Source: Acidobacteriota bacterium
GTDB lineage: Bacteria > Acidobacteriota > Terriglobia > Terriglobales > Acidobacteriaceae
DNA: 64,000 nt
Reading direction: 5' to 3'
Assembly (NCBI GenBank): GCA_021792795.1
Contig: JAJYUB010000004.1
Coordinates: 1 to 64,000 of the forward strand
The position numbers and the translations under genes were made by a program. The notes beneath the pieces were generated by a model that ran no database searches, was not told where the DNA came from, and saw only the letters and a list, made by a program, of their open reading frames with translations. This document shows positions 23,718 through 32,770 of this stretch, in pieces; within the stretch, counting starts at the first letter, position 1, and every line of letters begins with the position of its first letter.

Positions 23718-25130
23718 ATGCAAATTCGAAAAACTGTTCAGGCCGGCGCGGTCGTTTCTCGCACCGCGGTACTGGTAAGTGCGGATGCTTCTTTTCGTCG
23801 ACGACTGGCTGAAATCCTGACGGGAATGCGATGGAAAGTGCGGGAGGCATCCGGAGGCGCGGAGGCGCTGTGTCATTTGGAGGAGACCCCGAGCGAAGCT
23901 CTTCTGCTCGACTTTTGGTTGCCGGACCTGGAAGCTGGCGATTTTGCCGAGCAACTTCGGCTCCAATATCCAGAGTTGGACCTGATCTGCGTTAACGAGA
24001 CCGAAGAGATGCTCGGCAAACCCCGTTCCGCGCGACGGCCGGAACTGCTGCATGCGCTTCGACGGGCGCAGGAAGCCGGAAATTCAGTTCGCGCAATGCC
24101 GGAGGACATTTTCCCCAGGGCCCTTCAGCCCATGGCGCCACATGGAATTCGTTCGCCGCAGGCACACGGAATCAATCCAGCCGGAAGTTTCCTGTACACC
24201 AAACCGGTACGGATTTTACCGGCCGCCTCGGAAAGCCTCGCCGTGTGCGATGCCCCGGAAGAGATCGCCGGCGAGGCGGGGAATTTGCCCGACAGCGCGC
24301 TTCCATTTCGAAGCGTGGCGCCGTTGGCAGCATCCATCCCGAACATTGCGGCCCTGCCCGGCTTGCTCGGGCGCAGTGCCGAAATGCAGAAACTTGCCCA
24401 CTCCATTCGCCTGGTGGCGCCCCGCAAGACGACCGTCCTGATCGAAGGGCCCACCGGCAGCGGAAAAGAACTTGTCGCGCAGGCCATCCATAAGTTGAGC
24501 CCCCGGGCCAATCGGCCTTTCATCGTCCTGAATTGCGCCGCCATTCCGGAGTCGCTTTTGGAAGCGGAGTTGTTTGGCCACACGCGCGGGGCCTTTACCG
24601 GAGCGGTGCAGGCACGCACGGGTCGCATGGAGGCGGCCCATGGCGGAACACTTTTTCTGGACGAGATTGGAGAGATGCCACTGGCGGTACAGGCCAAGGT
24701 GCTGCGTTTTCTCGAAGCCGGAGAACTCCAGCGCATTGGCGAAAATGAGTCCATGAGGGTGGATGTCCGCGTGCTGGCGGCGACGCATCAACCATTGCTG
24801 CAGCGCGTGGACGAGGGAAAATTTCGCGGCGACCTCTACTTTAGGCTGGCCGTTTTTCCGATACAGACGCCTTCGCTGGCGGAGCGCCCGGCAGACATTC
24901 CAGAGCTGGCCATGCACTTTCTGGAGCAGTTGGGGCAAAGCGGCCCCTCAAAAACATTTGAGCCGGCGGCCATCGAAAAATTGTGCGGTCACGGATGGCC
25001 GGGAAATGTGCGTGAGCTGGCGCATGTCGTCGAACGCGCGTACATCCTGGCCGAAGATCGTCCCTACGTTACGGCCGCGGAAATCCGCGTGAGGTCCAGA
25101 GAACGATCGACGACCGAAAAGACAGTATGA
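23718..25130 (+). CDS. Sigma-54-dependent activator without a DNA-binding domain (flagellar, FlgR/FlrC-like)
   Basis: 470 residues. Residues about 14-110 form a receiver-like domain with the acceptor aspartate D65 (LLLDFWLPD), but the usual N-terminal acidic pair is weak (VSADASF). A long linker rich in A and P leads to the AAA+ domain at about 213-450. Walker A is GPTGSGKE (244-251), the sigma-54 contact loop GAFTGA is at 291-296, Walker B is TLFLDEIGE, and the ERPADIP region and GWPGNVREL follow. The protein ends about 40 residues after GWPGNVREL, so the C-terminal Fis-type helix-turn-helix is missing. FlgR of Helicobacter is a known flagellar activator built this way. ATG at 23718 follows TGAGGAA; the track from TTG at 23685 is less likely. 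It would activate the sigma-54 promoters downstream. Confidence 0.88.
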   Translation: MQIRKTVQAGAVVSRTAVLVSADASFRRRLAEILTGMRWKVREASGGAEALCHLEETPSEALLLDFWLPDLEAGDFAEQLRLQYPELDLICVNETEEMLGKPRSARRPELLHALRRAQEAGNSVRAMPEDIFPRALQPMAPHGIRSPQAHGINPAGSFLYTKPVRILPAASESLAVCDAPEEIAGEAGNLPDSALPFRSVAPLAASIPNIAALPGLLGRSAEMQKLAHSIRLVAPRKTTVLIEGPTGSGKELVAQAIHKLSPRANRPFIVLNCAAIPESLLEAELFGHTRGAFTGAVQARTGRMEAAHGGTLFLDEIGEMPLAVQAKVLRFLEAGELQRIGENESMRVDVRVLAATHQPLLQRVDEGKFRGDLYFRLAVFPIQTPSLAERPADIPELAMHFLEQLGQSGPSKTFEPAAIEKLCGHGWPGNVRELAHVVERAYILAEDRPYVTAAEIRVRSRERSTTEKTV

Positions 25131-25146
25131 GAATTCTCTTATCCGC

Positions 25147-25166
25147 AGGGCCCGAATTTAGGCCCT
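25147..25166 (+). terminator. Hairpin after the sigma-54 activator gene
   Basis: AGGGCC at 25147-25152 and GGCCCT at 25161-25166 form a perfect 6-bp stem with an 8-base loop, 17 bases after the stop codon. No T-run follows, so termination would be weak. Confidence 0.4.
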
Positions 25167-25307
25167 CTATTGCATATCGGCCATGTAGAGAAAACCTTGA
25201 GGGCGAGCCGGACAAAAACTCACGGCAAATTCGCCCAAGGTTTCCTGGCTGTGAATTCTGTTGGAAGGCAGTCCTTGCCAGGAGGAGTTGCTAAAGGAGG
25301 AGGATCG

Positions 25308-25712
25308 ATGGAGATCACGACGCCGCTGATCGATGTCCTGGGAAAGTTCCTGGACCTGACGAGTACCCAATTCAAGCTGACGAGCAGCAATGTTGCGAAC
25401 CTGGATACGCCGAACTATCGCACGGCCGGCATCGATTTTGCATCGGAGTTCTCCGCGGCGGCCTCTCAGGTCCTGGCGGCGCGCCGGGATGGAAGCAACG
25501 GGGAACCGGCGGGAACTACGGCCTCGGCCCTCTCCGACGGCGCTCCAGTCGTTCAGCGGGTCGATGGGCTGCTGGAGCGCCCCGATGGCAACAACGTTTC
25601 GATGGACCGTGAAGGCCTCAATTTGGCCAAGGAACAACTGGATTACAAAACCGGCATTGGGCTGCTGCAGGAACAACTGTCGGTGATTCGCAGCGCGATC
25701 CAGGCGCAGTAG
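25308..25712 (+). CDS. flgB: Flagellar proximal rod protein FlgB
   Basis: 134-residue rod protein. It shows the rod signature SSNVANLDTPNYR near the N-terminus and a C-terminal helix (LDYKTGIGLLQEQLSVIRSAI). The ATG at 25308 follows an AAAGGAGG site, so the longer frame from 25170 is not used. First gene of the rod and MS-ring block flgB-flgC-fliE-fliF-fliG-fliH-fliI-fliJ. I could not find a clear sigma-54 promoter before it. Confidence 0.9.
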   Translation: MEITTPLIDVLGKFLDLTSTQFKLTSSNVANLDTPNYRTAGIDFASEFSAAASQVLAARRDGSNGEPAGTTASALSDGAPVVQRVDGLLERPDGNNVSMDREGLNLAKEQLDYKTGIGLLQEQLSVIRSAIQAQ

Positions 25713-25747
25713 TCGCGGTCGTGGGCCAGCGCAAGCGAGGGACGGAA

Positions 25748-26209
25748 ATGAACCTGTTTGGAGTGATGGACATTAGCGGATCGGGACTGGAGGCGGAGCG
25801 TGTCCGCGCCGAAGTAGTGTCGGCGAACATGGCGAACGCCAACACGACGCGGACAGAGAGCGGGCAACCGTATCAGCGCCAGCATGTCGTGTTTCAGAAC
25901 TCCGCAGTCGACCAGCCGCAGGATTTTGCGACGGCATTGCTTTCAGGGAATATGCTGCCGGCGCAACAGCCGCAGGCGGGCGAGGGTGTAAAAGTCGCCG
26001 CTGTGGTCAGCGACACGGCAGCTCCGTTGCGACGGTACGACCCCGGCCATCCGGACGCGGACGCCAAAGGCTACGTGACGTATCCGAACATTAACCCATT
26101 GACTGAGATGGTCGATTTGATGGGGGCGGAACGCGCCTATGGGATGAATGTTTCCGCGGTCACCGCGGCCAAGGCCATGATTACGTCCACGCTCAACCTT
26201 TTGAAATAG
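25748..26209 (+). CDS. flgC: Flagellar proximal rod protein FlgC
   Basis: 153-residue rod protein with MDISGSGLEAERVRAEVVSA, then NMANANTTRTESGQPYQR, and the C-terminal block YVTYPNINPLTEMVDLMGAE typical of FlgC. The ATG at 25748 follows GAGGGACGG. It lies 35 bases after flgB. Confidence 0.93.
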   Translation: MNLFGVMDISGSGLEAERVRAEVVSANMANANTTRTESGQPYQRQHVVFQNSAVDQPQDFATALLSGNMLPAQQPQAGEGVKVAAVVSDTAAPLRRYDPGHPDADAKGYVTYPNINPLTEMVDLMGAERAYGMNVSAVTAAKAMITSTLNLLK

Positions 26210-26275
26210 ACCGTGAAGAGGTTTTCGTGAAGCAAGGGTCCAAGTCGAGCGAAGGAAGGATGCGGTAGAAGCGAG

Positions 26276-26608
26276 ATGACGGCGATCCCAAATATTCACG
26301 CCGCCGCGCAGCAGGCGATGGCCAATGCCGCATCCACGAACGCCGCGTCCAGCGTTCAGGGCGGCAGCGAGGCTTCGCTCTCCTACTCCACGCCCTTTGC
26401 GGGTCTACTGCAAGAGGCGATCGGGAAGACGCAGCAACTGGAAACGAACGCGGCGAATGCGGTCACCGGCCTGCTTTCAGGGCAGGGCGTCGACGTTCAC
26501 ACGGCCATGATTGCCACCGAGAAGGCCAACCTGGGATTTGAGATGATGCTGGCCTTCCGTAACAAGGCGGTGGCCGCATATCAGCAGTTGATGGGCCTGC
26601 AATTTTAG
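26276..26608 (+). CDS. fliE: Flagellar hook-basal body protein FliE
   Basis: 110-residue protein joining MS-ring and rod. The C-terminal half shows the family pattern FAGLLQEAIGKTQQLETNAA, then DVHTAMIATEKANLGFEMML and AFRNKAVAAYQQLM. The N-terminal 35 residues are rich in Ala, Asn and Ser. Confidence 0.92.
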   Translation: MTAIPNIHAAAQQAMANAASTNAASSVQGGSEASLSYSTPFAGLLQEAIGKTQQLETNAANAVTGLLSGQGVDVHTAMIATEKANLGFEMMLAFRNKAVAAYQQLMGLQF

Positions 26609-26639
26609 ATTTGCGATCGCTCGATAGACGAGATACCCG

Positions 26640-28289
26640 ATGCCCGAGAAGTCCACAACCCCGCCGACGCCATCCGCCCTTGCCAAGACTGGCATCGAGG
26701 AGCGGCTAACCGCGAACACGCAAGCATTGCGCGCCCGCTTCGGGAGCATGTCTTCCCGCCAGCGCTGGGGGCTGCTGGCTTCTCTGGGAGTGTTGCTGGC
26801 CGCAGGCGGCGGAATGATATGGCTTGCCGTGCGGCCGGACATGCGCGTGCTGATGAGCGGACTGGAAGCGCGCGACGCGCAGCAGGTGGAACAGGAACTG
26901 ATGGAGGCCAACATTCCCTACGACCTTACGCCGGATGGCGGAACGGTCCGCGTTCCCGCCGCCGCTTTGGATAAGGCGAGGCTGAGCATTGCCGGCAAGG
27001 GGCTGCCGTCCAGCGGACGGATGGGATTTGAAATCTTCGACAAGCCCAACTGGGTGGGTTCGGAGTTCGACGAGCGCGTGAACTATCAACGGGCGCTGGA
27101 AGGGGAACTGGACCATACCATCGAATCCCTGAATGCAGTGGCGCAGGCGCGGGTCAACCTTGTCTTGCCGCATGACTCGCTGTTCACGGACGATCAGCGA
27201 AACGCCAAGGCCAGCGTGGTGTTGAAACTGCGCCGCACCTTGAGTGAGGAAGAGGCCGAATCGGTCCGTAGCCTGGTGGCGGGTGCGATCGACACCCTGA
27301 AGGCCAGTCAAGTGACGCTGGTGGATGCCGACGGCCGCCAGCAATTCGGCCCGAAAACGGCCGGGGCCGAAGAGGCCCAATACGAACAGTTGCTCACGAA
27401 TAAATTGCTGGCAACCTTGATGCCGGTGGCAGGCGAGGACAATGTGCGGGCCTCCGTCACCGCCGATTTCGATTCCGGCACTGAAGACGATGTGGATGAG
27501 GTGTACGATCCGAGCAAAGTGGCGACGCTTTCGGCCGATCATACCGAGGCCAGCTCCAGCGGCCAGCCCGCAGCGGGCGGCGTTCCGGGGACGGCCAGCA
27601 ATGCCCCCAATGTCAAGCCCCCGGTCTATCCCCAGCAGACGACGCCCATGCAAAATTCGAAGCGGGAACAGGACAGCTACGCCGTGAGCAAGATGGTCCA
27701 CCACCGTATGCAGGGGCCGGGCCGTCTGCGCCGCGTCACCGCGGCGATTCTGATCAATGATCGTATGGCGCCCTCCGCGGACGGCAAGCATGTCGCCTGG
27801 GTGCCGCGCACGCCCGCGGAAATGCATGAGATTCAACAACTGGCCCAGGCCGCGGTGGGCATGGACGCGTCGCGGGGCGACCAGGTGACGGTGCAGAACA
27901 TGAGTTTCGCGGCCAACGGGACCGCTGCCAGTCCAGGCCTGGCGACGCGCCTGATCGACCATGCCGGCGACGCGATGGGTTTTGTCCGCTACGGGGTCCT
28001 GCTCGCGGTGTTTCTCTTGGTTTTGGTCTTTATCGTACGGCCGGTCCTGGCCCAGATCAAGCAGTTGAGTTCTTCGGTGCAAACCTTGCCGGCGGCCGGT
28101 GGTCAAGCGCCGCAACTGAAGTCCGCAGCTGGAGGTGCGCACCTGGACCAGACCGAGGAGTTGAGTTTCGAGAGACAGCAGGCGCGCGCGCAGGTCCTGT
28201 TCGACCACGTTTCGGAGTATGTAAAGAAAGAGCCGCAGCAAGGCACTCGGCTGTTGCAGAGTTGGGTCCGCTCGGCGCATAAATCGTAG
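26640..28289 (+). CDS. fliF: Flagellar MS-ring protein FliF
   Basis: 549-residue inner-membrane ring protein. One transmembrane segment lies at about 41-60 (LLASLGVLLAAGGGMIWLAV) and a second near 450 (VLLAVFLLVLVFIVRP). Between them are ring-building motifs (GMIWLAV...MSGLEARDAQ, LPSSGRMGFEIFDKPNW, YQRALEGELDHTIESL, ARVNLVLP) and a central variable part. The C-terminal tail that binds FliG follows the second segment. It houses the export gate encoded downstream. Confidence 0.94.
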   Translation: MPEKSTTPPTPSALAKTGIEERLTANTQALRARFGSMSSRQRWGLLASLGVLLAAGGGMIWLAVRPDMRVLMSGLEARDAQQVEQELMEANIPYDLTPDGGTVRVPAAALDKARLSIAGKGLPSSGRMGFEIFDKPNWVGSEFDERVNYQRALEGELDHTIESLNAVAQARVNLVLPHDSLFTDDQRNAKASVVLKLRRTLSEEEAESVRSLVAGAIDTLKASQVTLVDADGRQQFGPKTAGAEEAQYEQLLTNKLLATLMPVAGEDNVRASVTADFDSGTEDDVDEVYDPSKVATLSADHTEASSSGQPAAGGVPGTASNAPNVKPPVYPQQTTPMQNSKREQDSYAVSKMVHHRMQGPGRLRRVTAAILINDRMAPSADGKHVAWVPRTPAEMHEIQQLAQAAVGMDASRGDQVTVQNMSFAANGTAASPGLATRLIDHAGDAMGFVRYGVLLAVFLLVLVFIVRPVLAQIKQLSSSVQTLPAAGGQAPQLKSAAGGAHLDQTEELSFERQQARAQVLFDHVSEYVKKEPQQGTRLLQSWVRSAHKS

Positions 28290-28370
28290 GCCGGCGACGG
28301 AAAAGCGGCCGCGCGATGCGGGCGGCGCGGTTCGGGTTTCGCTGGAATTGAAAGCAAGGAGACAGGAAAT

Positions 28371-29465
28371 ATGTCGACAGCGGCCTCCGTTCCGCAGGCC
28401 CCGGCCCAGGACGCGCCTCCGCCCCAGCTTTCCGCGGAGAGCAAGGACAAGTCTCCGCACATGAACTTGACGCCTTTGCGGAAGGCCGCCGTGCTGATGA
28501 TCACGATCGGCGATGAACTCGCGCGATCGATGTATCAGAACCTCTCCGAGCGAGAACTGCAATTGCTGACCGAAGAGATCGCCTCCGTGCGCGATGTCAC
28601 TCCGGAGGTGGCCAGCGGGGTGCTGGAAGAGTTTTATCAACTGATTGAGACCCAGCAGTACATGGTGCATGGCGGCCTGGAGTACGCCACCAAGCTGCTG
28701 GTGGACGCGTTCGGAAAGCAGCGGGCCGGAGATCTTCTGAGCCAGGTAAAGAATGCGCAGGAGGCGCAGCACAGCGATCTGGCCATGTTGCAGGAGGTCG
28801 ATCCCCATCAATTGAGCAAATTTCTTGAAGGGGAGCATCCGCAAACCGTTGCGCTTGTGCTCGCGCATCTCGATCCCAAGCGGGCGTCGCAAGTATTGCA
28901 GCAGTTGGCGGACGGGCAGAGGGTGGACTCGATCCGGCGGTTGGCGGAGATGCAGCAATTTTCGCCGGAAATGGCGCAGAAGGTGGCGCTGGTCCTGCAC
29001 AAACGGCTGCTGTCGCTGGGCGACACGCACCGCAAATCCTATTCCGGGTTCAAGGGGGTCGCCGACGTCCTGAATCGTTTGGACGCCTTGGCGGCCCGCT
29101 CCATCCTGGAACAGATCGAGAAAGAAGATCCCCAGTTGGCCATCAATATCCGCAACCTGATGTTCACGTTTGAGGACCTGGTGACAGTCCCGGCGGCCAG
29201 TATTCGCGAGCTGATTTCGCAGGTCGATAAAAAACAACTGGCGCTGGCGCTGAAGGGGACGAATGCCGAACTGAAGGCCCATCTTTTCAAAGCGCTCAGT
29301 TCGCGAGCCATTGAGATGCTGCAGGAGGACATGGAGGTCCTGGGGCCGGTGCGCACCCGCGAGGTCATGCAGGCGCAGCAGGAGATCCTGGCCCTGGCTA
29401 GGAAGCTGGAGGCGGAAGGGAAGCTGATACTCGCCGCAGAAAAAGAAGACGGCCTGATGGTTTGA
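28371..29465 (+). CDS. fliG: Flagellar motor switch protein FliG
   Basis: 364-residue rotor protein on the cytoplasmic face of FliF, where torque is produced against MotA. The N-terminal domain has LRKAAVLMITIGDELARSMY, the middle domain the EHPQTVALVLAHLDP (EHPQ) motif contacting FliM, and the C-terminal domain the charged torque helix region (FTFEDLVTVPAASIRELISQ, then VDKKQLALALKGT). About 25 extra N-terminal residues rich in P and A precede the fold. Confidence 0.94.
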   Translation: MSTAASVPQAPAQDAPPPQLSAESKDKSPHMNLTPLRKAAVLMITIGDELARSMYQNLSERELQLLTEEIASVRDVTPEVASGVLEEFYQLIETQQYMVHGGLEYATKLLVDAFGKQRAGDLLSQVKNAQEAQHSDLAMLQEVDPHQLSKFLEGEHPQTVALVLAHLDPKRASQVLQQLADGQRVDSIRRLAEMQQFSPEMAQKVALVLHKRLLSLGDTHRKSYSGFKGVADVLNRLDALAARSILEQIEKEDPQLAINIRNLMFTFEDLVTVPAASIRELISQVDKKQLALALKGTNAELKAHLFKALSSRAIEMLQEDMEVLGPVRTREVMQAQQEILALARKLEAEGKLILAAEKEDGLMV

Positions 29466-29487
29466 GCGATGCGATGGGAATTTTCAG

Positions 29488-30420
29488 ATGCCGGCGTTTC
29501 GCAATCGAAATGCAGGCAAAGTTGGTCCGCGGAAGTTGTTGCGGCATGAAAGAGGGAAAACTGTGGCAGCGACAAGAGCAATTCCAACAGACATGAAGGC
29601 GGCAGACACTGCCGGCGTTTCTGTTCTGGAGCGCCTGCAATATCGGACGGCGCAATCGAGCAAGGCCCCGGAGACAGCGTCTCTGAGAGATTCCCCGACA
29701 GCCCCGGTGTCCACGCGTCCACCGGTTGCGCTGTTCCCCCCCCGCGCCGCCGACGACCTCTCCGGCGTTGAAGAAGGGCAAGAGGCGGACCGCCGGTCCG
29801 AGCTGGAGACCGATTGGCAGCGGAGGGTGGCGGAACTGGAGAAGCGTTTGGCGGAGGAGAAATTTGCGGCCGGGCAGGCAATTGCCATGGCCCGGGAACA
29901 GGGCCGCCGCGAAGGACGACAGGCCATCGAGCAACAAGCGACCGCCGAACAGCAGCGGGCACAGGCGCAAACTCTGCAGACGCTCGATGAGTTCCGGCTG
30001 GAACGGCAGAATTATTTTCACCATGTGGAAGGAGAAGTGGTGCGGTTGGCCCTGGCGATCGCCGCGCGGGTGCTGCATCGGGAAGCGCACATGGATCCGC
30101 TGCTTCTGGCGGGCGCGGTGCGGGTGGCGCTGGACAAGCTGGGAGATTCCAGCAATGTCGTCATGCGCGTCTCTCCTCGGGAGATCGGCCAGTGGAAGGA
30201 GTTTTTTCGCGCGGCGGGGAACTCGCGGATCCAGCCGGGAGTTCTCGAAGACCCCTCTCTTTCCCCGGGTGAGTGTGTGCTGGCGACGGAACTTGGCACC
30301 ATTGAATTGGGAGTGAGGGCGCAACTGGAGGAAATCGAGAAGGGTTTTTTCGACCTGCTCGATCGTCGGCCCGCTGGGGCCAGCGCGAATCCAGCGTCGG
30401 TCAGCCGGAGTTCAACCTAG
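29488..30420 (+). CDS. fliH: Flagellar export stator protein FliH
   Basis: 310 residues. The N-terminal 100 residues are low in conserved features. A coiled-coil, glutamate/glutamine-rich middle (about 105-170, ELEKRLAEEKFAAGQAIAMA) follows, then the FliH/VATPase-E-like C-terminal domain (LALAIAARVLHREAH, VRVALDKLGD, ELGTIELGVRAQLEEI). It would hold FliI dimers and dock them at the export gate. It is longer than usual, so a later start (for example GTG 29563) is possible. It is followed directly by fliI. Confidence 0.85.
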   Translation: MPAFRNRNAGKVGPRKLLRHERGKTVAATRAIPTDMKAADTAGVSVLERLQYRTAQSSKAPETASLRDSPTAPVSTRPPVALFPPRAADDLSGVEEGQEADRRSELETDWQRRVAELEKRLAEEKFAAGQAIAMAREQGRREGRQAIEQQATAEQQRAQAQTLQTLDEFRLERQNYFHHVEGEVVRLALAIAARVLHREAHMDPLLLAGAVRVALDKLGDSSNVVMRVSPREIGQWKEFFRAAGNSRIQPGVLEDPSLSPGECVLATELGTIELGVRAQLEEIEKGFFDLLDRRPAGASANPASVSRSST

Positions 30421-30471
30421 CTGGGGCAGCAGCGCCAGGGGTTTCGCGTATCGCAAGGGAGGGAGGAAACG

Positions 30472-32064
30472 ATGTCCGACCCTATGTTGTCGAATGGATT
30501 GGGAGTGGATGCGATTTCTCTGTTCCAACCGGCCATCCACCCGCTGCACGACCGAGAGGAACAGCAAAACAAGGAGGCATCGGGGCCCGCATCCGCATCC
30601 GAGGGACTTCCTTCCCCGCCGCAGCCTGCCATCTTGGCGGAAGATTCCTGGGAGCCAAATACGATGCAGGAGGATGCGGAGGGCTATTCGCGGGGATGGA
30701 AGCAACCCCTGCCGCGGACCGGAGGGGAGTGTTCTGTCGATGAAGGCGCTTCCGATTCCGGACGCATGCTTCGTGCCTACTTTCGCCGGCTGGAAAAACG
30801 TCCGGCATGGCGCTGGCATGGACGCGTCATGGAAGCCACAGGCCAGACGATCGAGTCGGAAGGCCCTTTTTGTTCGGTGGGAGAATGTTGCGAGATTTTC
30901 GATCGCGAAGGGAACAGCCATCCCGGAGAGGTGATTGGCTTTCGCGGACCGCATGTCCTCTCGATGACCCTTGACGCGCCCGACGGGATTCGTTTCGGCG
31001 ACCGCGTGGCCGCCCTGGGAGACACGCCATCGATCGATGTGGGAGACGATCTGCTGGGCCGGGTGTTGAACGCTCAGGGCTGTCCGCTCGACGGCGGGCC
31101 CAGACTGCGGGTCAAGGAAAGCTGGCCTCTGGAGCGTTCGATCCCTCAGCCTATGGACCGTGTCCCCATTCAGACGCGGCTCGGTACCGGGCTGCGCGCC
31201 ATCGACGGGCTTCTTACGGTGGGCCGGGGACAAAGGGTAGGCATTTTCGGCGGTTCCGGCGTCGGCAAGAGCACGCTCATCGGCATGATGACACGAAATA
31301 CGGCAGCCGACCTGACCGTCGTAGGGCTGGTGGGGGAACGTGGCCGAGAGGTCCGGGAATTCCTGGAAGACAGCTTGGGGGAGCAAGGCCGGAAGCGTTC
31401 CGTGGTGCTGGTTTCGACCAGCGACCAGTCCCCGCTGCTGCGAATGCGCGCGGCGATGGCGGCCACCTCGATCGCCGAATTTTACGCCGCTCAAGGCAAA
31501 CATGTTCTGCTGGTGCTCGATTCCCTGACTCGATATGCGATGGCTGCGCGGGAGATCGGTCTGGCGGCGGGCGAGCCGCCCACGGCGCGCGGCTACACTC
31601 CGTCGGTCTTTCGCCGCATGGCCCGGCTGATCGAACGCGCCGGCCAATATGCTGCCGGGAGCATCACGGCGTTCTATACCGTATTGATGGAGGGAGACGA
31701 TCTGCAGGATCCTCTGGTCGATGCAGCCCGCTCGTTCCTCGACGGACATATTGTGCTTTCCCGCGCGATGGCTTCGGAGGGATGGTATCCGCCGGTCGAG
31801 GTGCTCGAATCCATCAGCCGTCTGATGCCGGCCGTCACCACGCCCGAGCATCGGGAACGGGCGGCGTTGATCCGGCAACTGCTTTCCGCCTATGCGCGGT
31901 CGGAAGACCTGGTGCGCATTGGAGCGTACAAGGCGGGATCGGACCCGGACCTGGACCGGGCACTTGCAGCCCGCCAAAAACTCCGCGCATTTCTGGAGCA
32001 GAAGCCGGAGGAGCGGTCGTCGTTCGAGGAAACATTCAGCCAGATGCTGACGCTGAAAATCTAA
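30472..32064 (+). CDS. fliI: Flagellar export ATPase FliI
   Basis: 530-residue F1-beta-like ATPase powering export with FliH and FliJ. Walker A is GGSGVGKST, Walker B is VLLVLDSLTRYA, followed by GEPPTARGYTPSVF, GSITAFYTVLMEGDD and DGHIVLSRAMASEGWYP. The ATPase fold begins about residue 100, after an N-terminal extension of roughly 95 low-complexity residues not usual in FliI (about 440 residues is common). GGAGGAAACG precedes the ATG at 30472, so the extension seems real, though a later start cannot be excluded. Confidence 0.93.
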   Translation: MSDPMLSNGLGVDAISLFQPAIHPLHDREEQQNKEASGPASASEGLPSPPQPAILAEDSWEPNTMQEDAEGYSRGWKQPLPRTGGECSVDEGASDSGRMLRAYFRRLEKRPAWRWHGRVMEATGQTIESEGPFCSVGECCEIFDREGNSHPGEVIGFRGPHVLSMTLDAPDGIRFGDRVAALGDTPSIDVGDDLLGRVLNAQGCPLDGGPRLRVKESWPLERSIPQPMDRVPIQTRLGTGLRAIDGLLTVGRGQRVGIFGGSGVGKSTLIGMMTRNTAADLTVVGLVGERGREVREFLEDSLGEQGRKRSVVLVSTSDQSPLLRMRAAMAATSIAEFYAAQGKHVLLVLDSLTRYAMAAREIGLAAGEPPTARGYTPSVFRRMARLIERAGQYAAGSITAFYTVLMEGDDLQDPLVDAARSFLDGHIVLSRAMASEGWYPPVEVLESISRLMPAVTTPEHRERAALIRQLLSAYARSEDLVRIGAYKAGSDPDLDRALAARQKLRAFLEQKPEERSSFEETFSQMLTLKI

Positions 32065-32086
32065 TTTGAAAGCTGACCCCACTTCC

Positions 32087-32659
32087 ATGTCCAAAGCCTT
32101 GCGGCGCATTTTGAGGTTCCGTCAAATGGCGGAGGAGCAGGCCCGGCTGGAAGTCGAACAGGCGGCCCAACTGGTGCGCCAGGCGGCCGCTGCCTGCGAG
32201 CGGCAGATTGCCCTTGAGCATGAGCAGCGATCCACGCTGGCTGAAAGCTGGATTTCTCGGCGAAACGAGGGCCCGGCGAGCGACGGCAAAGTCGATGGCG
32301 ATTCGAGTACGGTCCGCGGAGAAGCCGCGGAAGAGAAAGGCTGGCTGATGGAAGAGGCCGTGCTGGAATTCTTCGGCTGGAAGCGGGTGCGACTGGAACA
32401 ACTCCGCGAAGCCGAGCTGCGTCGTATGGAACCGATGATCGAGAACTACACGGAGCGTCGCCGCGAACTTCGCCAAACCGAGCAGCTTGTGGAACAGCAG
32501 GCCATGATCGAGGCGATGGAGCAGGACCGCCGGGCGCAAGCGCAGACGGATGAGTGGTTTTTGCAACGCAGCTCAATCCAGCAACGCCGAGAGCTACAGC
32601 GGGCGCAGAACAAGGAAAAGCCGGAAACCCCCGTGGAAGGAGCGCCTTCAGGAGTCTAA
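32087..32659 (+). CDS. fliJ: Flagellar export chaperone FliJ
   Basis: 190-residue, highly charged, all-helical coiled-coil protein (many E, Q, R), as expected for the central stalk of the FliI ATPase ring. Motifs are weak, so the call rests on composition, length and its place directly after fliI. The ATG at 32087 (MSKALRRILRF) is preferred; a TTG at 32066 directly after the fliI stop is possible, and neither has a strong ribosome binding site. Confidence 0.75.
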   Translation: MSKALRRILRFRQMAEEQARLEVEQAAQLVRQAAAACERQIALEHEQRSTLAESWISRRNEGPASDGKVDGDSSTVRGEAAEEKGWLMEEAVLEFFGWKRVRLEQLREAELRRMEPMIENYTERRRELRQTEQLVEQQAMIEAMEQDRRAQAQTDEWFLQRSSIQQRRELQRAQNKEKPETPVEGAPSGV

Positions 32660-32723
32660 GAAGACTGCTTATCGGCAATTCTGAGCCAATCCTTATCGAT
32701 CTCTTATCTCTCGGAATGACCTT

Positions 32724-32739
32724 TGGCACGCCATCTGCA
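32724..32739 (+). promoter_or_regulatory. Sigma-54 promoter for fliK-flgD-flgE
   Basis: TGGCACG-CCAT-CTGCA: the -24 element is a perfect match and the -12 element has 4 of 5, with GG (32725-32726) and GC (32737-32738) separated by exactly 10 bases. It lies 31 bases before the fliK ATG. Confidence 0.75.
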
Positions 32740-32770
32740 TTCATCTCCTTCAACAGGAGAAAGTGCCTGC

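Noticed and set aside
25160-25174. Sigma-54-like site (AGG...TTGCA) before flgB
   Set aside because: GG and GC are separated by 9, not 10, bases and the -24 box is poor. A real promoter for the flgB operon is likely but I cannot place it.
26706-29282. 858-codon open frame on the minus strand
   Set aside because: It is complementary to fliF and fliG. Its product is His/Arg/Gln-rich without domains, typical of a shadow frame.
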